Shown here: positions 7,226 to 16,714 of the stretch, in pieces
Layout of the letters: each line of letters starts with the position of its first letter
Position numbering within the stretch: position 1 is the stretch's first letter
Source of the DNA: Geofilum rhodophaeum
GTDB lineage: Bacteria; Bacteroidota; Bacteroidia; Bacteroidales; Marinilabiliaceae
NCBI RefSeq assembly: GCF_002210225.1
Contig: NZ_MWUJ01000020.1
Span: forward strand, 1-48,949
Length of the DNA: 48,949 nucleotides
Direction: 5' to 3'
Notes under the pieces: generated by a model
What the model saw: the letters and a program-made list of their open reading frames with translations, nothing else
What the model was told of the DNA's origin: nothing
The model's database searches: none
Program-made: the position numbers and the translations under genes

Positions 7226-9655
7226 TTATGTCCGGTCGGCAGCCCGCCCGTAGCGCCACTTTCGCCACAAAGGAAACACCAGGCCTAAGAGACCCAAAAA
7301 CACCAGCGGGAGCAACAAATTCAGCCATTTCCAAAACTCCAGCTCCGAGGCCAGCTTCTCCCGGTCGAGCAGGCGCAACTGGTAGGAACGCGAACGCAGG
7401 GCCATCCAACCCTCCTCATCGGCCAGGTAATGCACCGCATTTAAAATAAAATCACGGTTGCCAAACTGCTGGTTGCCCACCTCATCAAAACCCAGGGGCA
7501 TGGGCTGGGGATTGCTGCCATGGCGCATTCTCACCTCATTGCGAATGATGTCGCCGTCGGACACCACAATCATGCGTGTGGACTTGCTTTCCCGCCGAAG
7601 ATCGTCGCTGCTGAATTGAAGCCCCGGAGGCACAGGCCGATTGGCAAAAGCGGAAGGGAAACGGCCCTCGAGCGCCACGGCTACCGGCAGGTGGGGATCG
7701 CCAAAGGCTGCCCGGTTGGGCTCTTCGTTGACCATGGCCAGAGAAATAAAGACGGGTACCGGCAGGCGACGGGCATACTGACTGGTCCGCAAAAGCACAT
7801 CACGCCGCAGGCCTGTGGGCGTGCCCACCGTATCGATGCTGCTGACAAACTCACCCCGCACCACATTAAGGTTGCGGGTAACCGGATGTTCGCGGTTGGT
7901 ATTGAGCAGGGGATGAAACATCCAGGGCACCGGCACCAGTCGTGCCTGTTCACCGGCACCAGCAGTATTCACGGGAATCATGGCCGCCTGCACATCCTGC
8001 ACCAGCTCGTGGTTGATGCGCACTCCGTAACGGAACAACTGATCGGTCAGATTCACATCCGTAGCCAGTCCCACCGTCTGCGTGGCCGAACGCAGACTAT
8101 CCAGGGTCACCTGAACGGCATCGACCAGCCAAAGGAGGCGACCGCCCCGCATCAGATACTGGTCGAGTACAAACTTTTCACGCTCACTGAATTTCTCCTG
8201 CGGCTTGGCGATGATCACGGCCTTATAGTTGTCCAGAATGTAGGGATCGTCGGTGAGACTGCCCCTATCGACCTGATAATGGTAAGAGAGGGCCTCGCTG
8301 ATGTCGTACACATCCAGCATGTCCAGTTCGCCGTGCCCTTCCAGAAAAGCCACAGCAGGCACCTCATCGGTCAGCAAACGCCGCATCACATCACTCAGCT
8401 TGTACTCCAGGGCCTCCATGGAGCTGTTCAGATTCTCGGCGCCCGAACGCCCCGGCAGATTGTCGAGCAGGTTTACCGGCAATTCATAGTCGTCGATATT
8501 AAACAGCGCGTAGGGATAAACATTGGACTGGATGCGGCGCCCATCGGCCTGGGTCTCAAAGACCGGCACGGCAGCCAGCTCGTACTCGGCCAATTCCTCC
8601 TTCGCCGTTGGCGAATCGGCCGGATCTACAAACTCATAGCGCAGAGAGGCTCCCGAAGCCAGACGAAATTCGTCGAGCATATCGCGCGTGGCCCGCGCCA
8701 ACTTACTGAAACCCGGATTCAGGTCGCCCGACAAATACACCTTGACCAGCACCTGTTTGTCGTTCTGCCCTAAAAACTGCTTGGTGACCGGTGCCAGGGT
8801 ATAGCGCTTTTCGGCGGTTAAATCGAGCCGGAAATACCACTGCTGCGCCAACACATTCACGGCCAGCACCAGGGCGACCACTGCACCCAGTTGCGCCAAA
8901 TCCTTGCGCAGCATGGCGGGGCGCGACCAGCGCCTGCTGCCCAATTTCAGACGGGTAAGGGCCAGCAACAAGGCAATAACACCAAGGAAATAAGCCAAGT
9001 CGCGCAAATCCACTACCCCGCGACTGATGCTCTGGTAATGGGCATCGATGCCCAGGTTGTTGATGAATACCGAAGCCTGTCCCAGTCCCTGCAAGGAAGC
9101 CAGGGCCGCAAAGCCATCGTAGAAAAAGTAGCACAAAACCACCGCCAGCAAAAAAGCCACCAGCTGATTGTCGCTCAGCGACGAAGTAAACAGTCCTATA
9201 GCCGCATACACCGCCGCCAGTAAAACCAGTCCAATGTACGAGCCCCAAATGGCCCCGTGGTCGATGTTCCCCACCGGCTGGGCCAGCTGGCTCACCGAAA
9301 AGAAATACACCAGGGTGGGCAGCAGGGAGAGCAAAACCAGACTAAGTCCCGCCAAATACTTGGCCCCCACCACCTGCCAGTCGGTCAAGGGATGCGTCAG
9401 CAGCAGCTCTATGGTACCCTGACGCCGCTCCTCGGCCAGCAGGCGCATGGTAACGGCCGGCACCAAAAACAAGTAAATCCAGGGCGCCAGCATAAACAGA
9501 CTCTCCAACGAAGCATAGCCGCCCAGCGGAATGTTCATGGTGCCCGGTACAAACCATAAAAACAAGGCCGTCACCACCAAAAACACCCCCGCCACCAGAT
9601 AGCCGGTGAGAGAACTGAAAAACATCATCCATTCCTTTCTCCAAAGCGCCCACAT
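7226..9655 (-). CDS. gldFG: fused gliding-motility ABC transporter permease GldF and GldG
   Basis: The 809-residue protein joins two parts that are separate genes in the model glider Flavobacterium johnsoniae. Residues 1 to about 240 are an ABC-2-type permease with six membrane helices (MWALWRKEWMMFFSSLTGYLVAGVF onward), like GldF. From about residue 250 it becomes GldG-like: one membrane helix, then NVLAQQWYFRLDLTAEKRYTL and a long periplasmic region of the ABC_transp_aux type, closing with a C-terminal helix (about 778-797) and a basic tail. Combined length matches the sum of GldF (about 241) and GldG (about 561). The GldA ATPase is not in this window. GldFGA is linked to gliding, which shares machinery with T9SS, and this fits the T9SS-type cargo further right. 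Confidence 0.85.
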   Translation of the reverse strand: MWALWRKEWMMFFSSLTGYLVAGVFLVVTALFLWFVPGTMNIPLGGYASLESLFMLAPWIYLFLVPAVTMRLLAEERRQGTIELLLTHPLTDWQVVGAKYLAGLSLVLLSLLPTLVYFFSVSQLAQPVGNIDHGAIWGSYIGLVLLAAVYAAIGLFTSSLSDNQLVAFLLAVVLCYFFYDGFAALASLQGLGQASVFINNLGIDAHYQSISRGVVDLRDLAYFLGVIALLLALTRLKLGSRRWSRPAMLRKDLAQLGAVVALVLAVNVLAQQWYFRLDLTAEKRYTLAPVTKQFLGQNDKQVLVKVYLSGDLNPGFSKLARATRDMLDEFRLASGASLRYEFVDPADSPTAKEELAEYELAAVPVFETQADGRRIQSNVYPYALFNIDDYELPVNLLDNLPGRSGAENLNSSMEALEYKLSDVMRRLLTDEVPAVAFLEGHGELDMLDVYDISEALSYHYQVDRGSLTDDPYILDNYKAVIIAKPQEKFSEREKFVLDQYLMRGGRLLWLVDAVQVTLDSLRSATQTVGLATDVNLTDQLFRYGVRINHELVQDVQAAMIPVNTAGAGEQARLVPVPWMFHPLLNTNREHPVTRNLNVVRGEFVSSIDTVGTPTGLRRDVLLRTSQYARRLPVPVFISLAMVNEEPNRAAFGDPHLPVAVALEGRFPSAFANRPVPPGLQFSSDDLRRESKSTRMIVVSDGDIIRNEVRMRHGSNPQPMPLGFDEVGNQQFGNRDFILNAVHYLADEEGWMALRSRSYQLRLLDREKLASELEFWKWLNLLLPLVFLGLLGLVFPLWRKWRYGRAADRT

Positions 9656-9710
9656 AGTCTCTTAATTTTTATTCCAAATATCTTCCTTGGTCGCGCCAGC
9701 CACGACCCAC

Positions 9711-10862
9711 TTACAAAAGCGCGTCTTCCTGATTGCGCAAAGCCGCCCACATGGCCGAGGCGGTCCGCTCACTACTGCCCGCACCCCCTACCAGCAAAGC
9801 CAGCTCCTCGTAATCGCCCAGCATTTGCTTGCGGTAAGCCTCATTAAAACAGAGGGCCGACAATTCCTCGCGCAGACTTTGCAGAGAAAAACCACTCTGA
9901 AACAGTTCCTTCACCACCTCGCGGTCCATAATCAAATTCACCAGCGAAATAAAGGGCACCTTAATGATCACCTTTTTGGCCATAAAATCGGTAAAGCCGC
10001 CGCCCCACATTTTGTAGCAGACCACCTGGGGACAGCGCAACAAGCCCGCCTCAAGGGTGGCCGTACCCGAAGTAACCAGGGCAGCGTGACTCTGCTCCAA
10101 CAGATTGTAGGTCTGACCAAAAACCACCGACACCTCGGTGGTGCCCTCCAAATAGGGCGCATAATCGGCCTCCTTAAACGAAGGTGCGCCGGCAATGACA
10201 AACTGAAACTCCGGAAAATAAGGCAGCATGGCCAGCATATCGGGCAGCATGCGGTCGATTTCCTGACGGCGACTCCCGGCCAGTAAGGCAATAATGGGCT
10301 TGTCGGCCAACTTATTGCGCTCGGTAAAATCGTTGAAATCTTCGTGCTTATGGGGACGGTTTTCAATGGCATCCATCAGGGGATTGCCCGAGTACACCAC
10401 CGGCACCCCGTAGCGCCCATAAAAGTCGGTCTCGAAGGGCAGAATGGTAAACACCTTATCGACGTACTTACGGATTTTGTGGGCACGACGCGTGTTCCAG
10501 GCCCATATTTTAGGTGCGATGTAGTAAAACACCTTAATACCCGCTTTTTTGGCAAAGCGGGCCATACGCAAATTAAAGCCCGGGTAGTCAATTAAAATCA
10601 CCACATCCGGATCGTAGTCGGCCAGGTCTTGACGACAAAAACGCAAATTGCCGAAAATGGCCGGCAAGTGGGTCACCACCTCAAAAAAGCCCATGTAGGC
10701 CGTATCCCGGTAATGCTTCACCTGCTGTCCCCCCTCAGCCGCCATCAAATCGCCGCCCCAAAAACGAAAATGCGCCAGGGCATCCTGCTTTTTCAGGGCC
10801 CGCATTAAATTGGCACCGTGCAAATCGCCCGAGGCCTCACCGGCAATCAAATAATATTTCAT
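9711..10862 (-). CDS. lpxB: lipid-A-disaccharide synthase
   Basis: LpxB joins UDP-diacylglucosamine to lipid X at the inner membrane to give the disaccharide core of lipid A. The 383-residue product starts MKYYLIAGEASGDLHGANLM, the glycosyltransferase family 19 signature. It also shows the conserved PDVVILIDYPGFNLR, YYIAPKIWAWNTRR and LLAGSRRQEI segments, and TSGTATLEAGL near the C-terminus. The length is normal. It follows a small membrane protein by 18 bases and surE beyond that; surE-lpxB linkage is common in Bacteroidota. It precedes gldFG by 55 bases and is likely part of the same leftward transcript. Confidence 0.96.
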   Translation of the reverse strand: MKYYLIAGEASGDLHGANLMRALKKQDALAHFRFWGGDLMAAEGGQQVKHYRDTAYMGFFEVVTHLPAIFGNLRFCRQDLADYDPDVVILIDYPGFNLRMARFAKKAGIKVFYYIAPKIWAWNTRRAHKIRKYVDKVFTILPFETDFYGRYGVPVVYSGNPLMDAIENRPHKHEDFNDFTERNKLADKPIIALLAGSRRQEIDRMLPDMLAMLPYFPEFQFVIAGAPSFKEADYAPYLEGTTEVSVVFGQTYNLLEQSHAALVTSGTATLEAGLLRCPQVVCYKMWGGGFTDFMAKKVIIKVPFISLVNLIMDREVVKELFQSGFSLQSLREELSALCFNEAYRKQMLGDYEELALLVGGAGSSERTASAMWAALRNQEDALL

Positions 10863-10880
10863 ACACGCATCTCTTTAGCA

Positions 10881-11180
10881 TCAGCGAATCAGGAACAGCA
10901 CCACAGCCACCACCGCATACACCGCCGTGGCGGTCAGTACCCCCCGGGCCAGCAGCAAACGATCCGACCATATGCCTATAAAGAACAACAACAAGTTGGG
11001 CATCACACTAAGGCTCAACAGCTTGCCGAGACTCTTGACGCCCTTCAGGGCCTCCAACACCTCGGCAAACGCGGTACTGTGGTCAAACCGAAACCAATAA
11101 ACAAGATAGGCAAATACCGCGGGAAGTACCAAGCCCGCCGCCAAACCCCAAAGTTGACTGTCGCCTTTTTTTGCTGCCAT
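10881..11180 (-). CDS. small membrane protein between surE and lpxB
   Basis: This 99-residue protein has three likely membrane helices (about residues 11-27, 53-72 and 78-98), with a short polar loop containing VLEALKGVKSLGKLL between the first two. It has no catalytic motif that I recognise. It starts 120 bases after surE and stops 18 bases before lpxB on the same strand, so it is almost certainly in their operon. The position suggests a role connected with the envelope, but this is only guilt by association. Confidence 0.7.
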   Translation of the reverse strand: MAAKKGDSQLWGLAAGLVLPAVFAYLVYWFRFDHSTAFAEVLEALKGVKSLGKLLSLSVMPNLLLFFIGIWSDRLLLARGVLTATAVYAVVAVVLFLIR

Positions 11181-11300
11181 TGTATACAGATATTATACTT
11201 GTTATTCAGAACTCTATTTAACCTGAATAATTCATAAATTTTGAGCATCTCATAACGACAACTTATGAATAAAGCAGGTTGAAAGAATACAGGGTCCGAT

Positions 11301-12104
11301 TCACCGCGCCATTGCTGCAATCGCCTCCATATCCAGCGCCTTCAGGTGAGCCAGTCCCCCCTCATGCGTGGCATCCACTGCACAGGGCACCACCGAAACA
11401 TAACCATTACGCAGCGCATACTCATCGCTCATTTCATTTTCGGTATCGTGGTGCTCAAAATGGCCGGTGAGCCAAAAATAACGCTTTCCGCGCGGATCTA
11501 CCCGCTCGTCGAACTCCTCTACCCAGCGGCCTTCGGCCTGGCGGCAGATTTTCACGCCCTTGACGTCCTTTCCCGCAGGGATGTTTACATTAAGACACAC
11601 CCCCTTGGGCAGTCCCTGCTCGAGTACCTGCTCAAAAATGGCGCGACTGTAATGAATGGCGCTGCTGAAATCGGCATCGGCTTCGTAGGCCAGCAAGGAA
11701 AAGCCAATGGCGGGAATGCCGTTGAGCACGCCTTCGCGGGCGCCGCCCAGGGTGCCCGAGTAATGCATGCTTATCGAGCTGTTGGTTCCGTGGTTGATGC
11801 CCGAAACCACAAAGGCCGGCATATCGGCCAAAAGCACATTCACCGCCAGCTTAACACAATCGGCCGGTGTTCCGTTGCTCTTAAAAATCTGTAAACCCGG
11901 CTCCTCCTGCACCTTGGTCAGGTACAAAGGATGCTTCACAGTAATGGCGTGCGACATGCCCGACATGGCCTGGTCGGGGGCCACCACCACCACATCTCCA
12001 AAAGGGCGAACCGCCTCAATCAACGAATGAATTCCCTTAGCCTCCACCCCGTCGTCGTTCGTCACCAAAATAAGGGGTCGGTGATTCGCTTTAATTTTCT
12101 CCAT
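11301..12104 (-). CDS. surE: 5'/3'-nucleotidase SurE
   Basis: SurE is a divalent-metal-dependent phosphatase acting on nucleoside monophosphates and short polyphosphate, implicated in stress and stationary-phase survival. The 267-residue product starts near MEKIKANHRPLILVTNDDG; Asp17 and Asp18 of the NDDG motif, the SGMSH serine and the SGINHGTN asparagine form the metal site. The frame is open upstream to 12275, but that extension has no SurE similarity and crosses the divergent promoter pair, so the ATG at 12104 is preferred. It heads the leftward cluster with lpxB. Confidence 0.95.
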   Translation of the reverse strand: MEKIKANHRPLILVTNDDGVEAKGIHSLIEAVRPFGDVVVVAPDQAMSGMSHAITVKHPLYLTKVQEEPGLQIFKSNGTPADCVKLAVNVLLADMPAFVVSGINHGTNSSISMHYSGTLGGAREGVLNGIPAIGFSLLAYEADADFSSAIHYSRAIFEQVLEQGLPKGVCLNVNIPAGKDVKGVKICRQAEGRWVEEFDERVDPRGKRYFWLTGHFEHHDTENEMSDEYALRNGYVSVVPCAVDATHEGGLAHLKALDMEAIAAMAR

Positions 12105-12200
12105 ATACACATTTTTACAAGTATCAAAGATAAGCAATAAGCGACAAACAGCAATAAACAGGGCGGCCGACACCGCCCTGCAGCCCCAAAATTGGGTCGG

Positions 12201-12208
12201 CAAAAATA
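12201..12208 (-). promoter_or_regulatory. -7 box of surE
   Basis: The minus strand reads TATTTTTG, a perfect TAnnTTTG match. It lies back to back with the pheT box 21 bases away and implies a leader of about 90 bases for surE. Confidence 0.45.
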
Positions 12209-12229
12209 GCTTGGTCTGTTCATTTTGAT

Positions 12230-12237
12230 TATTTTTG
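12230..12237 (+). promoter_or_regulatory. -7 box of pheT
   Basis: TATTTTTG matches TAnnTTTG, with TTGG at 12211-12214 as a possible weak -33 element. The pheT ATG is 53 bases downstream. Confidence 0.45.
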
Positions 12238-12290
12238 CCTGACTGTAAAAGATTTTCCCAAGAATAGAACATCAAACAAGAGTAAGCGGC

Positions 12291-14744
12291 ATGGACATTT
12301 CCTACAAGTGGTTAAAAGAATACATCAATACCGACAAATCGGCTCAGGAGCTGGCCGACATCCTCACCTCACTGGGTCTGGAAGTAGGCAGCATCGAAGA
12401 AAAAGAAAGTGTTAAAGGCGGCTTGCGGGGACTGGTCGTGGGCCAGGTGCTCAGTTGCGATCGCCACCCCAATGCCGACAAGCTGAGCGTAACCACAGTC
12501 GACACCGGCAGCGGTGAAATCCTGCCCATTGTCTGCGGCGCCCCCAATGTGGCGGCGGGACAAAAAGTTATTGTTGCCACCGTAGGCACAACGCTGTACA
12601 ACGGCGATGAGGCCTTTGAAATTAAGAAGGCCAAAATACGGGGCGAGAAGTCCGAAGGCATGATTTGTGCCGAAGACGAAATCGGTCTGGGTACCCATCA
12701 CGACGGCATTATGGTACTGCCTGCCGAGGTGCCGGTCGGCACCCCGGCCGCCCAGTACTTCCAGCTCGAAAGCGATACCATTCTGGAGGTGGACCTCACC
12801 CCCAACCGCATAGATGCCGCCTCCCACCTGGGAGTGGCCCGCGATTTGGCCGCCGCCCTGCGCCTGCAGGACGCCTCGGTAAAAGTGACCCGTCCAAGCG
12901 TGGAGGCCTTCAAGAGCGACAACCAAAACTACCCCGTAAAAGTCACCGTAGAAACGGCCGAAGCCTGCACCCGCTACAGCGGACTCACCATCAGCGGAGT
13001 CACCGTAAAAGAGTCGCCCGACTGGCTGAAGAACCGCCTACTGAGCATTGGCATGACGCCCATCAACAACATTGTGGACATCACCAACTTTGTGCTGCAC
13101 GAGTGTGGGCAGCCCCTGCACGCCTTCGATGGCGACCAGATTGCCGGCGATCACGTAATTGTGAAAACCCTGCCGCAGGACACGCCTTTTGTCACCCTCG
13201 ACGAGAAAGAGCGGAAGCTCGATGCCGACGACCTGATGATATGCAACGAAAAAGAAGGCATGTGCATTGCCGGGGTATTTGGCGGCATTAAGAGCGGGGT
13301 GAGCGAAAAAACCACCCGCATCTTTTTAGAAAGCGCCTGCTTCAATCCCGTGTACGTTCGGCAGACCAGTCGCCGCCACGTACTCTTTACCGATGCCTCC
13401 TTCCGTTTTGAGCGGGGCAGCGATCCCAACATGACCCTCTGGGCCCTGAAAAGAGCGGCCCTTTTGATAAAAGAAATAGCCGGCGGCAGCATCTCCAGCG
13501 ACATTGTAGATGTGTATCCGCAGCCGGTGGGCGACTTTGAGGTGGAACTTCAATGGGCCAACATTCGTCGCCTCATTGGCAAAGACCTGGAACCGGCCCT
13601 GATTAAAAACATTCTGGAGGCCCTCGACATCCGCATTGTTAAGGAGCAGGCAGCGGGACTCACCGTAGCCGTGCCGCCCTACCGGGTAGATGTGCAGCGC
13701 GAGGCCGATGTGGTGGAAGAAATCCTGCGCGTGTACGGCTACAACAACGTAGAAGTGCCCACCAGCATCCACTCCACCATTGTGTATTCGCCGCGGCCCG
13801 ACCATCACCAGTTGCGCAACCGCATTGCCGAGCAGCTGCTGGGGGCAGGTTTCAACGAAATCATGTGCAACTCGCTCACCAAGGTAGCCTATTACGAAGG
13901 CTCCACCGGCTTTCCGGCCGAAAAGACCGTGGTGCTGGCCAATCCCCTGAGCAGCGATTTGAATGGCATGCGGCAGACCCTCTTGTTTGGGGGACTCGAA
14001 AGCATTCGCCACAACCGCAACCGGCAGCATGGGGACTTAAAGTTGTTTGAACTGGGCAACTGTTATCAGTTGAAGCCTGAGGGCGACAAGGGGCTGCAGA
14101 AGAGCTATCTGGAGGGACAGCGCCTGGCCCTGTTTATGACGGGCCAGTTGGCCGCCGCCAACTGGAATACCCCGGCGCGCAAGGCCTCCTTTGCCGACCT
14201 CAAAACCATGGCCGAAAATGTACTGCTGCGCCTGGGCATCAAGGAGCAACAATGGCGCACTAAGGGACTGGAAGCGGATCTGCTGAGCGAGGGACTCCAC
14301 TATATTGTGGCCAACCAGCAGGTGGTGACAATGGGACTGGTCGGTAAAAAACTGCTGAAGGCTTTCGACATCGACGAGCCGGTATTTTTTGCCGAAATCG
14401 ACTGGGATGCCGTGGTCAAAATTGCCGCCCGCAACCAGGTGCTCTTCCAGGAAATTTCGCGCTTCCCCGAAGTGCGCCGGGATTTGGCCCTGCTGCTCGA
14501 CCGCAGCGTGCAATTTGCCGACCTGGAAGCGGTAGCGCGTAAGACCGAGAAAAAACTGCTCAAAAAAGTCTCGCTGTTTGATATTTATGAAGGCGACAAA
14601 ATAGAAGCCGGCAAAAAGTCCTATGCCATCAGCTTTGTTCTGGAAGATCCCACACAAACGTTGAAGGACAAGCAGATCGACAAAATTATGCAGAGTCTGA
14701 TTCAGGCTTTTGAGCGCCAGCTGGGTGCCACGCTCAGGGGTTAA
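12291..14744 (+). CDS. pheT: phenylalanine--tRNA ligase beta subunit
   Basis: PheT pairs with PheS to charge tRNA-Phe. The 817-residue protein has the family layout: N-terminal MDISYKWLKEYI, a tRNA-binding OB domain (about 40-150, with CGAPNV and LTPNRIDAASHLGVARDLAA), the B3/B4 editing region (about 210-390), B5 (about 410-480, with PPYRVDVQREADVVEEILRV), a synthetase-like core, and a C-terminal ferredoxin-fold anticodon-binding domain (about 724-816, starting RFPEVRRDLALLL). Length is normal. pheS is not beside it. It diverges from surE and is closed by the hairpin at 14788-14812. Confidence 0.97.
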   Translation: MDISYKWLKEYINTDKSAQELADILTSLGLEVGSIEEKESVKGGLRGLVVGQVLSCDRHPNADKLSVTTVDTGSGEILPIVCGAPNVAAGQKVIVATVGTTLYNGDEAFEIKKAKIRGEKSEGMICAEDEIGLGTHHDGIMVLPAEVPVGTPAAQYFQLESDTILEVDLTPNRIDAASHLGVARDLAAALRLQDASVKVTRPSVEAFKSDNQNYPVKVTVETAEACTRYSGLTISGVTVKESPDWLKNRLLSIGMTPINNIVDITNFVLHECGQPLHAFDGDQIAGDHVIVKTLPQDTPFVTLDEKERKLDADDLMICNEKEGMCIAGVFGGIKSGVSEKTTRIFLESACFNPVYVRQTSRRHVLFTDASFRFERGSDPNMTLWALKRAALLIKEIAGGSISSDIVDVYPQPVGDFEVELQWANIRRLIGKDLEPALIKNILEALDIRIVKEQAAGLTVAVPPYRVDVQREADVVEEILRVYGYNNVEVPTSIHSTIVYSPRPDHHQLRNRIAEQLLGAGFNEIMCNSLTKVAYYEGSTGFPAEKTVVLANPLSSDLNGMRQTLLFGGLESIRHNRNRQHGDLKLFELGNCYQLKPEGDKGLQKSYLEGQRLALFMTGQLAAANWNTPARKASFADLKTMAENVLLRLGIKEQQWRTKGLEADLLSEGLHYIVANQQVVTMGLVGKKLLKAFDIDEPVFFAEIDWDAVVKIAARNQVLFQEISRFPEVRRDLALLLDRSVQFADLEAVARKTEKKLLKKVSLFDIYEGDKIEAGKKSYAISFVLEDPTQTLKDKQIDKIMQSLIQAFERQLGATLRG

Positions 14745-14787
14745 TGCCCCCAACAATTGCAAGACACATTGCTGTCGAAACACCACC

Positions 14788-14820
14788 GGGCCTGGGATTT
14801 GTTCTCAGGCCCGTTTTATT
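14788..14820. terminator. shared terminator between pheT and the AraC-type regulator
   Basis: GGGCCTG (14788-14794) pairs with CAGGCCC (14806-14812), and two further pairs may extend the stem inward. On the plus strand it is followed by GTTTTATT. It lies between the convergent ends of pheT and the regulator. Confidence 0.7.
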
Positions 14821-16006
14821 CCTGGGCCTGCAGGTATTGAGAGGGGGTAATGCCCTCGAAGTATTTAAAGGCCCTGTTGAAGGAGCTTACTGAACCAAAA
14901 CCGCACAACTCCGCCAAATGCGCCAGAGCGTAAGAGCGGTACTCTGAACGTGCCATCAGGCGACAGGCGTGTTGGATGCGATAGCGGTTTACAAAGACGT
15001 TGAAACTCTCCCCAAACTCCTCATTAATCAGGTTGGACAAGTAGGTCCGGTTGGTGCGCAAACGCTGCGACACATCAGAGATGCGCAAATCGGCCTGCTT
15101 AAACAAAGTCTCCTCCTCCATCAGGCGCAGGAGGTCCCTGCGCAAACGCTCGCGACCCGAAAAACCAACGGGACCGCTGCTGCTGCTGTGCCCCCCCGCC
15201 GAGTCGGCCTCCGCCTCCCTGTCGTTCGTCTCCTCATCCAGCACCACATCCTTAATGGAGTAACGCTGCATACTGCCCATGTAGCCGACCATAAAAATCA
15301 CCAGACTAAAAGCCAGAGAGGGCAGCAACAAAGCCAGGTGATCGCTGGCAAAATAGCCCCTGCCCATAAAATTCGACAAGGTGCTGGTCAGCGAGCCCCC
15401 TATCATAATCAGGGTTAAGAACCTTACCCACGACAAGCGCCGTCCCTTCAATTCACTGTAGAACGACAACAAACGCTGCTCATAACCCCCTACCAGTCGC
15501 CATGCCCGTACCAGGTAATAAAACACCTGCACGGCAAAAAACAAGCGACTCAACAAATACACCCTTGCCATCCAGGCAGCAAGGCCCCGGTCCCACACCA
15601 ACGAAAAATCATTATCGAGCAACAAACGCTGCAAATAGCGCCAGCGCTCCGCCTCGCCCCCGGCCAGATGCAGTACCCCTAAAACCAAAGCTACCGTCAC
15701 GGCCGGCACAAAATGCCACAGGTTGCGCCAGCGCAAAACCGGCTCACAGGTCAGCGCGCGGATGTACCAATACATTAAAGGATAGGAAGACAGGGAAGTG
15801 AGCGAATAAAGGGGATCGAGGGCCAGATAAAGGGCATAAGCCTCCAGATAGAAAAAGCCATGCATCAAAAACAGTCCGGCCGAAGAGGCCATAAAAGCTC
15901 CCAGGAGTCGATAAGACGACGATGCAGGCCTCCCGCGCAGAAGAAAATAGAGGGCCCAGAATAAGGAAATATAAAAAGGCGTTAGCGCCACCAAAGCATC
16001 GAGCAT
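14816..16006 (-). CDS. membrane-anchored AraC-family transcriptional regulator
   Basis: The 396-residue protein has two parts. The first 240 or so residues hold about seven membrane helices, a sensor-like region. After an acidic linker (about 258-280, DEETNDREAEADSAGG) there is a C-terminal AraC DNA-binding domain of two helix-turn-helix units, with ISDVSQRLRTNRTYLSNLIN and LAHLAELCGFGSVSSFNRAFK followed by GITPSQY. This layout is common in Bacteroidota, where such proteins are thought to respond to envelope or small-molecule cues. I use the ATG at 16006; the frame is open to 16093 but the extra 29 residues look like leader DNA. No obvious target operon is adjacent. Confidence 0.85.
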   Translation of the reverse strand: MLDALVALTPFYISLFWALYFLLRGRPASSSYRLLGAFMASSAGLFLMHGFFYLEAYALYLALDPLYSLTSLSSYPLMYWYIRALTCEPVLRWRNLWHFVPAVTVALVLGVLHLAGGEAERWRYLQRLLLDNDFSLVWDRGLAAWMARVYLLSRLFFAVQVFYYLVRAWRLVGGYEQRLLSFYSELKGRRLSWVRFLTLIMIGGSLTSTLSNFMGRGYFASDHLALLLPSLAFSLVIFMVGYMGSMQRYSIKDVVLDEETNDREAEADSAGGHSSSSGPVGFSGRERLRRDLLRLMEEETLFKQADLRISDVSQRLRTNRTYLSNLINEEFGESFNVFVNRYRIQHACRLMARSEYRSYALAHLAELCGFGSVSSFNRAFKYFEGITPSQYLQAQE

Positions 16007-16106
16007 ACAAAGCGGGAAAAATCCTTCAACACCACCAAAGTACAATAAAAACAAATAAATCGACCAAGGGTTTTGACCAAGTTGACAGCCCAAAGGTTAA
16101 ACGGCT

Positions 16107-16150
16107 AAAAAACAGAAATGGGACCACCTCGTTTGGTGCATCCCATTTCT
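16107..16150 (-). terminator. minus-strand terminator-like hairpin without an assigned gene
   Basis: AGAAATGGGA (16114-16123) pairs perfectly with TCCCATTTCT (16141-16150), with an inner CACC/GGTG stem. On the minus strand the stem is followed directly by GTTTTTT. No minus-strand gene is visible between this hairpin and the exbB-exbD-tonB cluster, so its transcript is unknown. Confidence 0.55.
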
Positions 16151-16714
16151 AACCTTAACCCTAACCCAAAATTATGAAAAACCTAACTTTATTTATATAA
16201 ACAAATAAAATCCAAAAATGTTTGCTTTCTCAGAAAAAAAAGATTTTCGTTAAAACCTTTATACTGAGCGGTGAAAGTTTAATAACCCTAACCTTAATTT
16301 ATGAAAGAACTTTACCCGTATCAGTAGGTCGTTCATCAAATACTTATGCAAGTTTATCAAAAACTTTGCGACCCGCAATGCGTTTTAACTCTTTTTAACC
16401 AGCTTATTCTTGACTTTATAAAAATAAATCCTCAACGCCTTATTGTTTCTGATTTCCCAAAATCGAACAAACTGCAGGCCCATTCAAAAACTAAAAAAAT
16501 GTAAAATCAATCTTAAGCCATTGTGAACCGTTGTTCCTTTTTTGCGAAAGCTTAAACTAAATATACAACCTAAAACCAAGGCTTGTAAATGACAAACATC
16601 ATGTTCTTCAGCAGCTTTCTAAACAAATATACAACAAGCCACCCCCTCTGTGCAAGTCCGCCTACCCCCTTAACACTCCATTAACAAACCCTTGCCGCAG
16701 CCCGCAAAAAGCCC

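Noticed and set aside
12105-12275. N-terminal extension of SurE to a start at 12275.
   Set aside because: The extra residues have no SurE similarity and cover the divergent promoter pair.
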